This document shows, one piece after another, positions 14,635 to 24,082 of a stretch of DNA of 64,000 nucleotides. Under the pieces are notes generated by a model that worked only from the letters and a program-made list of their open reading frames with translations, searched no databases and was not told where the DNA came from. The stretch comes from CAZAPG01 sp964486935 (GTDB lineage Bacteria; Chloroflexota; Anaerolineae; 4572-78; J111). Both the position numbers and the translations under genes were made by a program. The stretch lies in assembly GCA_964486935.1 (NCBI GenBank), contig CAZAPG010000030.1, forward strand, positions 20,768 through 84,767, read 5' to 3'. How positions within the stretch are numbered: the first letter of the stretch is position 1; each line of letters opens with the position of its first letter.

Positions 14635-16049
14635 CCCAACATTTTCCTCACATCGGTAATTTCGCCGGTAATGGCCGTGGCGGCGGCGGTTAGGGGGCTG
14701 GCCAAAAAGGTGCGCCCGCCTTTGCCCTGGCGACCCTCAAAGTTGCGGTTGCTGGTGCTAACGGCGTACTGGCCCGGCGCTAACTGATCGCCATTCATGG
14801 CAATGCACATCGAGCAACCGGCTTCGCGCCAGTCGGCCCCGGCCTCTTTAAAGATTTTGTCCAGCCCTTCGGCTTCGGCCTGAATTTTTACTTGCTGGCT
14901 GCCGGGCACAACCATCATCTGCACGTTGCCGGCCACTTTGCGGCCTTTTATCAGGCTGGCGGCCAGCCGCAGGTCGCTAATACGGGAATTGGTGCAGCTA
15001 CCCAAAAAGACCACGTCTACCTTTTGCCCCAACAGCGATTGGCCGGGGCGCAGATCCATGTATTGCAGCGCCTTTTCCAGGGTTTGGCGCTCGCTTACAT
15101 CTTTAATGCTGGCCGGGTCGGGCACGCGGTCGGTAATTTTCATGCCCATGCCGGGGTTGGTGCCGTAGGTAATCATTGGCTCCAGCGTGTTGGCGTCGAT
15201 GACGATTTCTTTGTCAAACGTTGCGCCGTTGTCGGTGGGCAGGCTGCGCCATTTTTTAACCGCCGCCTCCCAATTAGCGCCCTTGGGCGCGTGGGGCCGC
15301 CCGGCAATGTACTCGATGGTGGTATCATCGGGGGCAATCATGCCGGCCCGCGCGCCGCCTTCTATCGACATGTTGCAAATGGTCATCCGCTCTTCCATCG
15401 ACAGGCCGCGAATGGCGCTGCCCATATACTCAAATACGTGGCCGGTGCCGCCGCCAATACCAATGCGGGAGATGAGGTTGAGGATAATGTCTTTGGCCGA
15501 CACCCCGTTGGGCAGGCTGCCTTCAACCCGCACGGCGCAGGTTTTGGGCTTTACTTGCAGCAGGCATTGGGTAGCCAGCACGTGCTCAATCTCGCTGGTG
15601 CCAATGCCAAAGGCCAGCGCGCCAAAGGCGCCGTGGGTGCTGGTGTGGCTGTCGCCGCAGACAATGGTCATGCCGGGTTGGGTCAACCCCAGTTCCGGGC
15701 CAATCACATGCACAATGCCTCGATTGGGGCTTTCTAACCCGTGCAGAGGAATGCCAAAATCCTGACAATTCTTTTCAAGCTGGCTAATCTGGTTTAACAC
15801 CATCATATCAGCAATGGGAATTTCGGGGGGGGTGGTAGGGATGCCGTGATCCATGGTCGCTACGGTTTTATCGGGGCGACGCACTTTTAACCCCTTTTGG
15901 CGCAAACCGGTAAAAGCTTGCGGCGAGGTAACTTCGTGAATCAGATGCAGGTCAATATAAAGCACGGTTGGGTTGTTTGGTTCCTGCGCAACTACGTGCT
16001 CGTCCCAAATTTTTTCAAAAAGCGTTTTGGGGTGTCCATTGGTTGACAT
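14631..16049 (-). CDS. leuC: 3-isopropylmalate dehydratase large subunit
   Basis: The 472-residue aconitase-family protein carries the 4Fe-4S cysteines in VFLGSCTNSRISDLR and REAGCSMCIAMNGDQ. Other landmarks are LFEKIWDEHVV, VTSPQAFTGLR, VATMDHGIPT, IVCGDSHTSTHGAFGALAFGIGTSEIEHVLATQ and STSNRNFEGRQGKGGRTFLASP. It is the first gene of the minus-strand leu/cim cluster. Confidence 0.97.
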   Translation of the reverse strand: MSTNGHPKTLFEKIWDEHVVAQEPNNPTVLYIDLHLIHEVTSPQAFTGLRQKGLKVRRPDKTVATMDHGIPTTPPEIPIADMMVLNQISQLEKNCQDFGIPLHGLESPNRGIVHVIGPELGLTQPGMTIVCGDSHTSTHGAFGALAFGIGTSEIEHVLATQCLLQVKPKTCAVRVEGSLPNGVSAKDIILNLISRIGIGGGTGHVFEYMGSAIRGLSMEERMTICNMSIEGGARAGMIAPDDTTIEYIAGRPHAPKGANWEAAVKKWRSLPTDNGATFDKEIVIDANTLEPMITYGTNPGMGMKITDRVPDPASIKDVSERQTLEKALQYMDLRPGQSLLGQKVDVVFLGSCTNSRISDLRLAASLIKGRKVAGNVQMMVVPGSQQVKIQAEAEGLDKIFKEAGADWREAGCSMCIAMNGDQLAPGQYAVSTSNRNFEGRQGKGGRTFLASPLTAAATAITGEITDVRKMLG

Positions 16050-16087
16050 TTTATTGCGGTACCTCTGATGATTAATTTGGGTGGGCC

Positions 16088-16117
16088 AGTAAAGTGTGAA
16101 ACATTATTGCGTGTCAA
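16088..16117 (-). promoter_or_regulatory. Candidate promoter of the leuC operon
   Basis: On the minus strand a perfect -35 TTGACA (16112-16117) lies 18 bp upstream of TTTACT (16088-16093, 4/6 to TATAAT). The predicted start lies about 30 bases upstream of the leuC ATG. Confidence 0.4.
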
Positions 16118-16174
16118 CAAATTAGTTTAGCACAATCCGGGATGGCAGACAAACAGCGTGGAGCAGAGGTTGCT

Positions 16175-17473
16175 TTAGCGCCGGTTGGTGGAGCGAACGT
16201 TGGCCAGCGCCTGGTCCAATGGGTCGCCATTGTGGACCACATAGTGGGGTACGTGGCTGGCGGTCAGTTCTATCTCAACCTCCAGGGCGTTGTAGAGCGC
16301 GCCAAAACTGTGCGGGTCCAGCACCACGGCCGTTACCTTAACGCCGCGATTGGCCAGATTTCGGCTGGCGGCAATCCAGTCTATATCTACCGAGGGTGTG
16401 ACCACAATCACGGTAGTATTGCGGCTAATGCTCATCATCTCGGCGGCCAGCACCTCGGCCAGGGGAATGGTGCCGTGGGCCTGGGTTACGGCCAGCATCT
16501 CGTAGATGCGGGTCAGTTGGCGTTCGCCCCGGTCGCTTTGGGCAATCTCTCGGTGGTAAGCGTTGGCGTAGGTAATTAACCCTACGTTACGGTTTTGGTT
16601 GAGAAAGTGCTTGCTCAACGAGGCGGCGGCGGCGATGCCGTATTCTTCGGTGCTGGGGGCCAGTTCAAACTTGGGCATCTGCTCCCAGTGAACTTCTGGC
16701 AGGGTTGGCAGCGGAATTTCATCGTAGCTGGGGCCAACCTGAACGCGCCGCTCCATATCTAAAAGAATCCAGATATCGGCCACAGGGTCCAGTTCAAATT
16801 CTTTGACCATCATCCGGCCCGTGCGGGCGGTGCTGGGCCAATGGATGCGGTTAAAGCTGTCGCCAAACACATAATCGCGCACGCCCGATACGTTGGTGGT
16901 TACATAGTGGGTGCGGCGGCGCAGGGCTTCGCCGCCAATCTGCTCGCCAACAGGGGGTTGAAAGTTGGGCAAATCTACGGCCATGGGGTACACCACCACA
17001 CTGGTGGTGAAATTTATAGGGAGTTCTTTTTTTAAGGGAAACAGGCCAAAGGGGTCGCTGCTAAACAGCGTAACCGGCCCAAGGGTAAAGCGCCCCCGCC
17101 GAAAGCAGGGGGTGCGGACGTGCCAGCTTTGCTGGTTTTTGCCTTTGAGGTTAGAAACCACCCGGCTGGCCCGGTGCAGCGGCAGGTCGGAGTCGTCTTT
17201 TAATTCAATCCACAGTTTGGGCAGGGGGCCGGTGTTTTGCAAAATCAGCCGCTCTTCAACAAAGCCGCCCACCTGCACGTGGTTGGTTCGGGTTTGGCGC
17301 GTTACCCGCACCCAGTGCAGGTTGAGCCAGGCCCACAGAAATGATAATATCAAAATTGCGCCAAACAGGTAGGTGAGGTTAAAAAAAATGGGGTGGCCTA
17401 TAGCCAGCGCTCCGGCCATAGAAATAACAAGAATGAGGATGAGGACCCAGCTTTTTTCAAGAGTGCGCAACAT
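16175..17473 (-). CDS. DUF58 domain protein (MoxR-partner type)
   Basis: The 432-residue protein has two N-terminal membrane segments (about 9-27 and 32-50), a beta-rich region, and the DUF58 core GVRDYVFGDSFNRIHWPSTARTGRMMVKEFE at about residues 196-226, followed by a von Willebrand-A-like half (DIWILLDME). DUF58 proteins are partners of MoxR ATPases, probably in maturation or surveillance of membrane or periplasmic complexes. It starts 6 bp after the moxR stop, so the two form one operon. Confidence 0.88.
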   Translation of the reverse strand: MLRTLEKSWVLILILVISMAGALAIGHPIFFNLTYLFGAILILSFLWAWLNLHWVRVTRQTRTNHVQVGGFVEERLILQNTGPLPKLWIELKDDSDLPLHRASRVVSNLKGKNQQSWHVRTPCFRRGRFTLGPVTLFSSDPFGLFPLKKELPINFTTSVVVYPMAVDLPNFQPPVGEQIGGEALRRRTHYVTTNVSGVRDYVFGDSFNRIHWPSTARTGRMMVKEFELDPVADIWILLDMERRVQVGPSYDEIPLPTLPEVHWEQMPKFELAPSTEEYGIAAAASLSKHFLNQNRNVGLITYANAYHREIAQSDRGERQLTRIYEMLAVTQAHGTIPLAEVLAAEMMSISRNTTVIVVTPSVDIDWIAASRNLANRGVKVTAVVLDPHSFGALYNALEVEIELTASHVPHYVVHNGDPLDQALANVRSTNRR

Positions 17474-17479
17474 ATCCCC

Positions 17480-18433
17480 CTATCGCTGCCCAACGCGCGC
17501 GCCGGGCACCTGCACCGAGGAGAGAATATCATTAATCACTTCTTTGGGGTCTACGTTTTTAATGCGGGCGGCCGGGCTGATGATAAGCCGGTGGGCCAGG
17601 GTTGGGCGGGCCAGATATTTGACATCATCGGGGATGATGTAGTCTCGGTCTCTAATGGCGGCCAGAGCCTGGCTGGTGCGGTACAGCGCCAGGCTGCCGC
17701 GCGGGCTAACCCCCAGGTAAACATCGGGGTGGTTGCGGGTGGCGGTAGACAGGTTAACGATGTACTCTTTAATTAAATTGTCGGCGTAAACCTGTTTTAC
17801 GGCTTCCTGGGCCTCTAGCAGTTCATCCTGGCTGACAACCTGCTCCAGGGTGGTAATGGGGTGAGCAAACTGTTGCGCCCCCAAAATAGAAATTTCGCTC
17901 TGTTTATCGGGGTAGCCAATGTGAATACGCAGCATAAAGCGGTCAAGCTGGGCTTCGGGCAGGGGAAAGGTGCCTTCATACTCGATGGGGTTTTGGGTGG
18001 CCAGCACCAGAAAGGGTTTTTCCATGGGGTAGGTTTGGCCGTCAACCGTAACCTGCCGCTCTTCCATAGCTTCTAACAGCGAGCTTTGGGTTTTGGGCGT
18101 GGCCCGGTTAATCTCGTCGGCCAGCACAATTTGGGCAAAAACCGGGCCGGGCCGAAATTCAAACTCGTGGGTTTTTTGGTTAAAGACCGACACCCCGGTA
18201 ACGTCGCTGGGCAGCATATCGGGCGTAAATTGAATGCGCCTGAAGGTGCAGCCAATAGAGCGAGCCACGGCGCGGGCCAGAATGGTTTTGCCGGTTCCGG
18301 GCACGTCTTCAATCAGAATATGTCCCTGGCACAGCAAGGCCAGCAGGGTTTGCTCTACCACATTATGCTTGCCAATGATAACTTTTTCAACGTTGTTGAT
18401 AACCCGTTGAGCGATATTTTTGACAACGTCCAT
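17480..18433 (-). CDS. MoxR family AAA+ ATPase
   Basis: The 317-residue AAA+ protein has Walker A GHILIEDVPGTGKTILARAVA, the MoxR signature RIQFTPDMLPSDVTGVSVFN, Walker B IVLADEINRATPKTQSSLLEAMEE, sensor 1 LVLATQNPIEYEGTFPLPEAQLDRFM and the C-terminal GVSPRGSLALYRTSQALAAI. It acts as a chaperone-like ATPase with the DUF58 partner downstream. The ATG at 18433 is preferred because the family begins near residue 1 of this version; 23 upstream in-frame codons have no family sequence. Confidence 0.93.
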   Translation of the reverse strand: MDVVKNIAQRVINNVEKVIIGKHNVVEQTLLALLCQGHILIEDVPGTGKTILARAVARSIGCTFRRIQFTPDMLPSDVTGVSVFNQKTHEFEFRPGPVFAQIVLADEINRATPKTQSSLLEAMEERQVTVDGQTYPMEKPFLVLATQNPIEYEGTFPLPEAQLDRFMLRIHIGYPDKQSEISILGAQQFAHPITTLEQVVSQDELLEAQEAVKQVYADNLIKEYIVNLSTATRNHPDVYLGVSPRGSLALYRTSQALAAIRDRDYIIPDDVKYLARPTLAHRLIISPAARIKNVDPKEVINDILSSVQVPGARVGQR

Positions 18434-18583
18434 AGTTTTGGGGGGACTCCTTGTTGGGGATGGTTTGGCAATTATACCAGCTTTAAGCCAAATGATAAAC
18501 AAAAAAAATGAAGAATAGCTTAACCCGGTTCATTTTATCACAGTTGCGCCTGCGCTGCGAGTCGAGCAGGAGAGGGAAATATG

Positions 18584-18616
18584 AAAAGTAGAGGCAAACA
18601 GGTTGCCCCTACTTTT
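18584..18616 (-). terminator. Terminator after the dihydroorotate dehydrogenase-like gene
   Basis: A 14-bp stem (18584-18597 with 18603-18616) has a single mismatch on the plus strand that becomes a G-U pair on the minus strand, ending in UUUU. It lies 17 bases past the stop codon at 18634. Confidence 0.65.
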
Positions 18617-18633
18617 TGGCAAAAGCAAATTGT

Positions 18634-19650
18634 TTAATAAGCAAGCTGGCCGGTTGGGTCGGGCCGCCAGGAGTGGAGGACTTTCATGTAGTTGGCCCGT
18701 TCAAAAGCGGCCGGCTCGGCTACGCGCAAGTGGCTCATGCTGCCCTGCATCTGCGCTACAGACTCGTACTCGTGCTCTTCCATCCAGTCGGTCATGTTTT
18801 GCAAAATTTCGGTCAGGCGGTCGATGCCGTGTTTCAGCAGTTCCGAGGCCAGCATGGTTACTTTGGCCCCGGCCATTAATCCTTTCAGCACGTCATAATG
18901 GGTATGGACGCCGCTGGTAATGGCAAAATCAACCGGAACCTTGCCATACAAAATAGCTACCCAGCGCAGCGGTAGCCGCAACTCATGCGAGCTGCTTAAA
19001 ACCAGATGCGGGGTCACTTCCAGGTTTTCCAAATCAAAATCGGGCTGGTAAAAGCGGTTAAACAATACCAGCGCGTCGGCCCCGGTTTGGGCCAACTGGT
19101 AAGCCATATTGGCCGTGGCGCTAAAATAGGGGCTAAGCTTAACCGCCACCGGAATAGTGACGCTGTTTTTGACATCCTGCACCACATCCAGATACATTTG
19201 TTCAACTTCAGCGCCGGGCATACCAATATCGGTGGGAATGTAGTAGATGTTCAATTCCAGGCCATCGGCGCCGGCTTCCTGAATTCGCTTGGCGTATTCA
19301 ATCCAGCCGCCGGTAGAAACGCCGTTCAGGCTGCCGATGATGGGGATGTCCACCGTCATTTTAGCCCGGTTAATCAGGTTCAGGTAGCGTTCCGGGCCAA
19401 CGTGGTAATGTTCCATATCGGGAAAGTAATCCAGCGCCTCGGCAAAGCTATCAACACCGTAGCTCAGGTAATGGTCTAACGATTGGCTCTGCCAGCTAAT
19501 CTGCTCCTCAAAGAGCGAGTACATGACAATGGCGGCTGCGCCCGCTTCCTCCAGCCGGTAGATATTATCCAGACTTTCTGACAGTGGCGAGGCCGAAGCC
19601 ACGAGCGGATTTTTTAAAGTCATGCCCATGTAGGTGGTGGTCAGGTCCAT
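18634..19650 (-). CDS. Dihydroorotate dehydrogenase-like flavoprotein
   Basis: The 338-residue FMN-dependent TIM-barrel protein begins MDLTTTYMGMTLKNPLVASASPLSES. It has PIIGSLNGVSTGGW, GADGLELNIYY, PVAVKLSPYFS (the conserved FMN lysine) and GADALVLFNRFYQPD. These proteins form a clade beside true PyrD that is often encoded next to pyruvate:ferredoxin oxidoreductase. True pyrimidine synthesis is not implied. The gene lies 123 bp downstream of nifJ in the same direction, suggesting co-transcription; the substrate is unknown. AAGGAG lies eight bases before the ATG. Confidence 0.87.
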   Translation of the reverse strand: MDLTTTYMGMTLKNPLVASASPLSESLDNIYRLEEAGAAAIVMYSLFEEQISWQSQSLDHYLSYGVDSFAEALDYFPDMEHYHVGPERYLNLINRAKMTVDIPIIGSLNGVSTGGWIEYAKRIQEAGADGLELNIYYIPTDIGMPGAEVEQMYLDVVQDVKNSVTIPVAVKLSPYFSATANMAYQLAQTGADALVLFNRFYQPDFDLENLEVTPHLVLSSSHELRLPLRWVAILYGKVPVDFAITSGVHTHYDVLKGLMAGAKVTMLASELLKHGIDRLTEILQNMTDWMEEHEYESVAQMQGSMSHLRVAEPAAFERANYMKVLHSWRPDPTGQLAY

Positions 19651-19773
19651 AGTTTGTTCTCCTTAAGAACCATAAAAAAACGGGGTCATTTTGCCGGGAG
19701 ATTGGAGATAGATGCCCAATCCCTAAATCTCCCGCTTGCGCAGGTTTTTTTTGCATACCCTTTACTCGAACTT

Positions 19774-22700
19774 CTATTCAGAGGTAAAATCCTCTTCTTC
19801 CTTGGCCATCCATTCGTAGTGGTGCCAGCGTCGTTTAACAATTTCTTTGGCCTGTTGCAAAAGTTGCTCGGCTGCTTCGGGGTCAATTTGCTTTAGAATA
19901 CGGTAGCGATTTTCATTGTAGAAGTAGTCGCCCAGCGGGGTGGTGGGTTGTTTAGAGTCAAGCTGCAACGGATTTTTGCCCTCTTCAATCAGGGCCGGGT
20001 TATAACGGTACAGCAGCCAGTGGCCCGACGTAGCCGCCAATTTTTGCTGCTCCAGCCCCTTGGCCATATCGTAGCCGTGGGCAATGCAGTGGCTGTAGGC
20101 AATAATCAGCGAGGGGCCGTCGTAGGCTTCGGCCTCTAAAAAGGTTCTGACGGTATGGGCGTCGTTGGCGCCCATGGCTATCTGGGCTACATAGATATGC
20201 CCGTAGCTGATGGCCAGCAGGCCCAAATCTTTTTTGGGGACACGTTTGCCGGCGGCGGCAAACTTGGCCACTGCCCCCAGCCCGGTGGCTTTAGAAGCCT
20301 GCCCCCCGGTGTTTGAGTAGACTTCGGTGTTGAGCACCAGCACATTCACGTTGCGGCCACTGGCCAATACGTGGTCCAGGCCGCCAAAACCAATGTCGTA
20401 GGCCCAGCCATCGCCGCCCACAATCCAGATGCTCTTTTTAACCAGAATATCGGCGATACTGAGCAGGTTTTGGGCAGCCGGGTCTTTAATTTTGGCCAGT
20501 TGCTTTTTCAACTGTTCAACCCGCGCCCGCTGCGCCTCGATGCCGGCCTCGTTCGACTGGTCGGCATTAAGCAGTTCCTGAGCCAGTTCCACGCCAATGG
20601 CCTCTTGCAATTGAACCACCAATTCGCGGGCATATTCTGTCTGTTTGTCAATGGTCAGGCGCATCCCCAGCCCAAATTCGGCGTTATCCTCAAACAACGA
20701 GTTGCTCCAGGCCGGGCCACGCCCCTGCTTGTTGTGCGTCCAGGGGGTAGTGGGCAGGTTGCCGCCATAAATGCTGGAGCAGCCGGTGGCGTTGGCAATA
20801 ATGGTGCGGTCGCCAAAAAGCTGGCTCATCAGCTTGAGATAGGGGGTTTCACCACAGCCGGCGCAGGCCCCAGAAAACTCAAACAGCGGCTCCAGAAGTT
20901 GCACATTTTTAACGTTGGTAAAGCTGAGACCATCGTGGCGCGGCGTTTCCGGCAGCGTTAAAAAGAACTCCCAATTCTCCCGTTCCTGGTCGCGCAGCGG
21001 CAGTTGTGGTTCCATATTGATGGCTTTGCGCCCGGTGTAGCTTTTGTTTTTTACCGGGCATACCTCTACGCACAGCCGGCAGCCGGTGCAATCTTCTACC
21101 GCCACTTGCAGCGAGTAGTGCTGCCCCTTTAGCTCTTTCCAGCGCGCTTCGGTAGATTTGAAGGTGGGCGGCGCGCCGGCCAGGGCGCTTTCATCGTACA
21201 CTTTGGAGCGGATGACGGCGTGCGGGCAAACCAGCACGCATTTGCCGCATTGAATACAGATGTCGGGGTCCCACACCGGCACTTCCAGGGCAATGTTGCG
21301 TTTTTCCCATTGGGTAGTGCCGCTGGGGTAAGTGCCATCTATTGGCAGGGCGCTTACGGGCAGTAGGTCGCCTGTGCCGGCAATCATTTTGGCGGTAACA
21401 TTTTGCACAAACTCCGGCGCTGGCGGCGGCACTACCGGCGGCAGTTGGAGGGTGCTTGTAACTTTGCCCGGAACCTGCACCTGGTGCAGGTGGGCCAGGG
21501 TTGCGTCAACCGCGGCAAAGTTCTTTTGCACCACGGCCTCGCCGCGCTTGCCATAGGTTTTTTGAATGGCCTCTTTGATTTTGGCAATGGCTTCGTCTCT
21601 GGGCAGCACGTTGCTGATGGCAAAGAAACAGGTTTGCATAATGGTGTTGATACGCACGCCCAGCCCCATTTCTCGGGCTACTTCATAAGCGTCGATAACG
21701 TAAAATTTTAGCTTTTTGTTGACAATGATTTGCTGCACCGTTTGCGGTAACCTGTCCCATACTTCATCGGGGCCATAGGTGCTGTTGAGCAAAAAAGTTG
21801 CGCCTTCAATGGCCGCGTCCAGCACGTTAAATCGCTCTAAAAAGCCAAACTGGTGGACGGCCACAAAGTTGGCCCGATTGATTAAATAAGTGCTGTGGAT
21901 GGGCCGTGGCCCAAACCGCAGGTGCGAGATGGTGCGCGCTCCGGCCTTTTTAGAATCGTACACAAAATATCCCTGGGCAAAGAAGGGGGTCTCTTCGCCA
22001 ATAATTTTGATGGAGTTTTTGTTGGCGCTAACGGTTCCATCGGAGCCAAGGCCCCAAAAAACGGCCCGCACCACGTTGGGCGGCTCAATATCAAAGTTGG
22101 GGTCGTAATCCAGGTTGGTATGGGTGATGTCGTCAATAATGCCCACGGTAAAGTGGTTTTTGGGCTGGCTTTTGCCCAGTTCATCAAAAACGCCCTTTAT
22201 CATGGCCGGGTTAAATTCTTTGGATGAGAGGCCATAGCGCCCGCCGACAATTCGCGGCATTTTGGCAAAGGTGGCCTCGCCGTTAGCCACGCCCTCGCTG
22301 ATGGCGGTGACAACATCAAGATAAAGCGGCTCGCCGGTGCTGCCCGGTTCTTTGGTGCGGTCTAACACGGCAATGGCTTTGGTAGTGGTTGGCAGGGCTG
22401 CCAGAAAATGGGTAACGGAGAAGGGGCGATAGAGCCGCACCTTCACCAGCCCCACCTTTTCTCCCTGTTCAACCAGGTAGTTGACTGTTTCCTCGGTGGT
22501 TTCGCAGCCGGAACCCATCAACACCATCACCCGCTCGGCATCGGGCGCGCCCACGTAATCAAACAGGTGGTATTGCCGGCCTGTCAGCTCGGCAAATTTG
22601 TCCATGGCATTTTGCACCACGGCCGGGGTGGCCATGTAGTAAGGGTTTACGGTTTCGCGGGCTTGAAAGAAAACATCGGGGTTTTGGGCCGTGCCGCGAA

Positions 22701-23343
22701 TTACCGGCCTGTCGGGCGAAAGGCTGCGGGCGCGGTGCGCTCGTACCAGGGTGTCGTCAATCATGGCCCGAATATCTTCGTCTGACAGCTTTTCAACCTT
22801 CATCACTTCATGCGAGGTGCGGAAGCCGTCGAACACGTGCAAAAACGGCACGCGGGCCTCCAGCGTGCTGGCCTGGGCAATCAGGGCAAAATCCATCACC
22901 TCTTGCACCGAGTTGGAAAAGAGCATGCCCCAACCGGTGGCACGGGCGGCCATCACATCGCTGTGGTCGCCAAAAATAGAGAGCGCCTGCGCCGCCAGCG
23001 AACGGGCGGCAATGTGAAAAACGGTGCTGGTCAGTTCGCCGGCAATTTTATACATATTAGGAATCATCAGCAGCAAGCCCTGGCTGGCGGTAAAGGTGGT
23101 GGTTAGCGAACCGCTTTGCAGCGCGCCGTGAACCGCGCCGGCGGCGCCGCCTTCGCTCTGCATTTCTATGACCAGCGGCACGGTTCCCCAAATATTTTTA
23201 TAGCCGTAGGCGCTCCACTCATCGGCAAATTCACCCATCGCAGAAGAAGGGGTGATGGGGTAAATTGCAATCACTTCGTTGGTTTTGTGAGCAACATAGG
23301 CCGCGGCCTCGTTGCCGTCAATTGTTACCTGTTGACGCGTCAT
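19774..23343 (-). CDS. nifJ: Pyruvate:ferredoxin (flavodoxin) oxidoreductase
   Basis: The 1189-residue single-chain enzyme converts pyruvate and CoA to acetyl-CoA and CO2 with reduced ferredoxin or flavodoxin. The order is the alpha domain (DGNEAAAYVAHKTNEVIAIYPITPSSAMGE), gamma domain (FWGLGSDGTVSANKNSIKII), two 4Fe-4S clusters (CIQCGKCVLVCPHAVI and CTGCRLCVEVCPVKNKS, near residues 705 and 760), then the TPP-binding beta domain with CAGCGETPYLKL, ATGCSSIYGGN and IVGGDGWAYDIGFGGLDHVLASGRNVNVLVLNTEVYSNTGGQ. The start at 23343 has GAGGAG eight bases upstream. It indicates an anaerobic or facultative metabolism. Confidence 0.97.
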   Translation of the reverse strand: MTRQQVTIDGNEAAAYVAHKTNEVIAIYPITPSSAMGEFADEWSAYGYKNIWGTVPLVIEMQSEGGAAGAVHGALQSGSLTTTFTASQGLLLMIPNMYKIAGELTSTVFHIAARSLAAQALSIFGDHSDVMAARATGWGMLFSNSVQEVMDFALIAQASTLEARVPFLHVFDGFRTSHEVMKVEKLSDEDIRAMIDDTLVRAHRARSLSPDRPVIRGTAQNPDVFFQARETVNPYYMATPAVVQNAMDKFAELTGRQYHLFDYVGAPDAERVMVLMGSGCETTEETVNYLVEQGEKVGLVKVRLYRPFSVTHFLAALPTTTKAIAVLDRTKEPGSTGEPLYLDVVTAISEGVANGEATFAKMPRIVGGRYGLSSKEFNPAMIKGVFDELGKSQPKNHFTVGIIDDITHTNLDYDPNFDIEPPNVVRAVFWGLGSDGTVSANKNSIKIIGEETPFFAQGYFVYDSKKAGARTISHLRFGPRPIHSTYLINRANFVAVHQFGFLERFNVLDAAIEGATFLLNSTYGPDEVWDRLPQTVQQIIVNKKLKFYVIDAYEVAREMGLGVRINTIMQTCFFAISNVLPRDEAIAKIKEAIQKTYGKRGEAVVQKNFAAVDATLAHLHQVQVPGKVTSTLQLPPVVPPPAPEFVQNVTAKMIAGTGDLLPVSALPIDGTYPSGTTQWEKRNIALEVPVWDPDICIQCGKCVLVCPHAVIRSKVYDESALAGAPPTFKSTEARWKELKGQHYSLQVAVEDCTGCRLCVEVCPVKNKSYTGRKAINMEPQLPLRDQERENWEFFLTLPETPRHDGLSFTNVKNVQLLEPLFEFSGACAGCGETPYLKLMSQLFGDRTIIANATGCSSIYGGNLPTTPWTHNKQGRGPAWSNSLFEDNAEFGLGMRLTIDKQTEYARELVVQLQEAIGVELAQELLNADQSNEAGIEAQRARVEQLKKQLAKIKDPAAQNLLSIADILVKKSIWIVGGDGWAYDIGFGGLDHVLASGRNVNVLVLNTEVYSNTGGQASKATGLGAVAKFAAAGKRVPKKDLGLLAISYGHIYVAQIAMGANDAHTVRTFLEAEAYDGPSLIIAYSHCIAHGYDMAKGLEQQKLAATSGHWLLYRYNPALIEEGKNPLQLDSKQPTTPLGDYFYNENRYRILKQIDPEAAEQLLQQAKEIVKRRWHHYEWMAKEEEDFTSE

Positions 23344-23511
23344 TACTTGGCTCCTCAGTATATAGTTACTTGATTTGCTATCGCAATACAATCTGGACCA
23401 CGTTCTAAGAAACGCGGCGCGTAAGGCGTGAAACGTGAATTTTCACCCGTGCCGGGCGCGGCCGGTACAGGTGGTTGATTGGAGACCGGGAACTGGCTGT
23501 CTGGGCTACAT

Positions 23512-23970
23512 TTATAGCTGGTTCCCATTACCCAGCGCCCGAACCAGCAAAATGGGCCGGTCTATCCGGTGCAATACACCGGCGGCAATGCTGCCGTAAA
23601 ATACACGGGCCAGACCTGTGCGGCCATGGCTGGCCATAGCAATTAAATCCACATCAAGTTCGGCGGCGGTTTTAATGATCATTTCCACAACCGGCCCTTC
23701 AGCCATTTGCGTTTGGGCCTTGATGCCCTTCTCTCTAAATTCGCCCTGCCGGGCAGCCAGATAAGTTTTAACATCGTTGACTCGCCGCTCATAACTTTGC
23801 GGGTCTATGGTGGTGTAAAGGGGTTCCGGGGCCAGCACAATGGGTTCCGGCTCCAGCACTTCCAGAAAAATAACTTCGGAATTGTAGCGATGAGCAAGTT
23901 CCTCTACGTGGGGTAAAATCGATTCGGCCCGCTTTGAGCCATCCAGAGGCACCAGAATTTTTGAGTACAT
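23512..23970 (-). CDS. Universal stress protein (UspA family)
   Basis: The 152-residue protein has the UspA fold: YSKILVPLDGSKRAESILPHVEELA at the start and the ATP-binding MASHGRTGLARVFYGSIAAGVLHRIDRPILLVR near the end (G-2x-G-9x-G-S type). It probably binds ATP and acts in stress survival. It lies between the cyclic-nucleotide-binding gene and nifJ, all on the minus strand. GGAGG lies seven bases before the ATG. Confidence 0.92.
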   Translation of the reverse strand: MYSKILVPLDGSKRAESILPHVEELAHRYNSEVIFLEVLEPEPIVLAPEPLYTTIDPQSYERRVNDVKTYLAARQGEFREKGIKAQTQMAEGPVVEMIIKTAAELDVDLIAMASHGRTGLARVFYGSIAAGVLHRIDRPILLVRALGNGNQL

Positions 23971-24082
23971 AACAGCCCCTCCTACCTAAATATAAAGCGT
24001 GACCGTTTAGAGAGATGCTCCCCACGTATCACGCATCAACCTTGCCGCCATTAAACAAGAAAATTCAAAAGCATTTAAGAAT

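Noticed and set aside
19695..19734. Terminator after nifJ (CGGGAGATT with AATCTCCCG)
   Set aside because: A 9-bp stem exists but has no U-run on the minus strand, and the next gene appears to be in the same operon.
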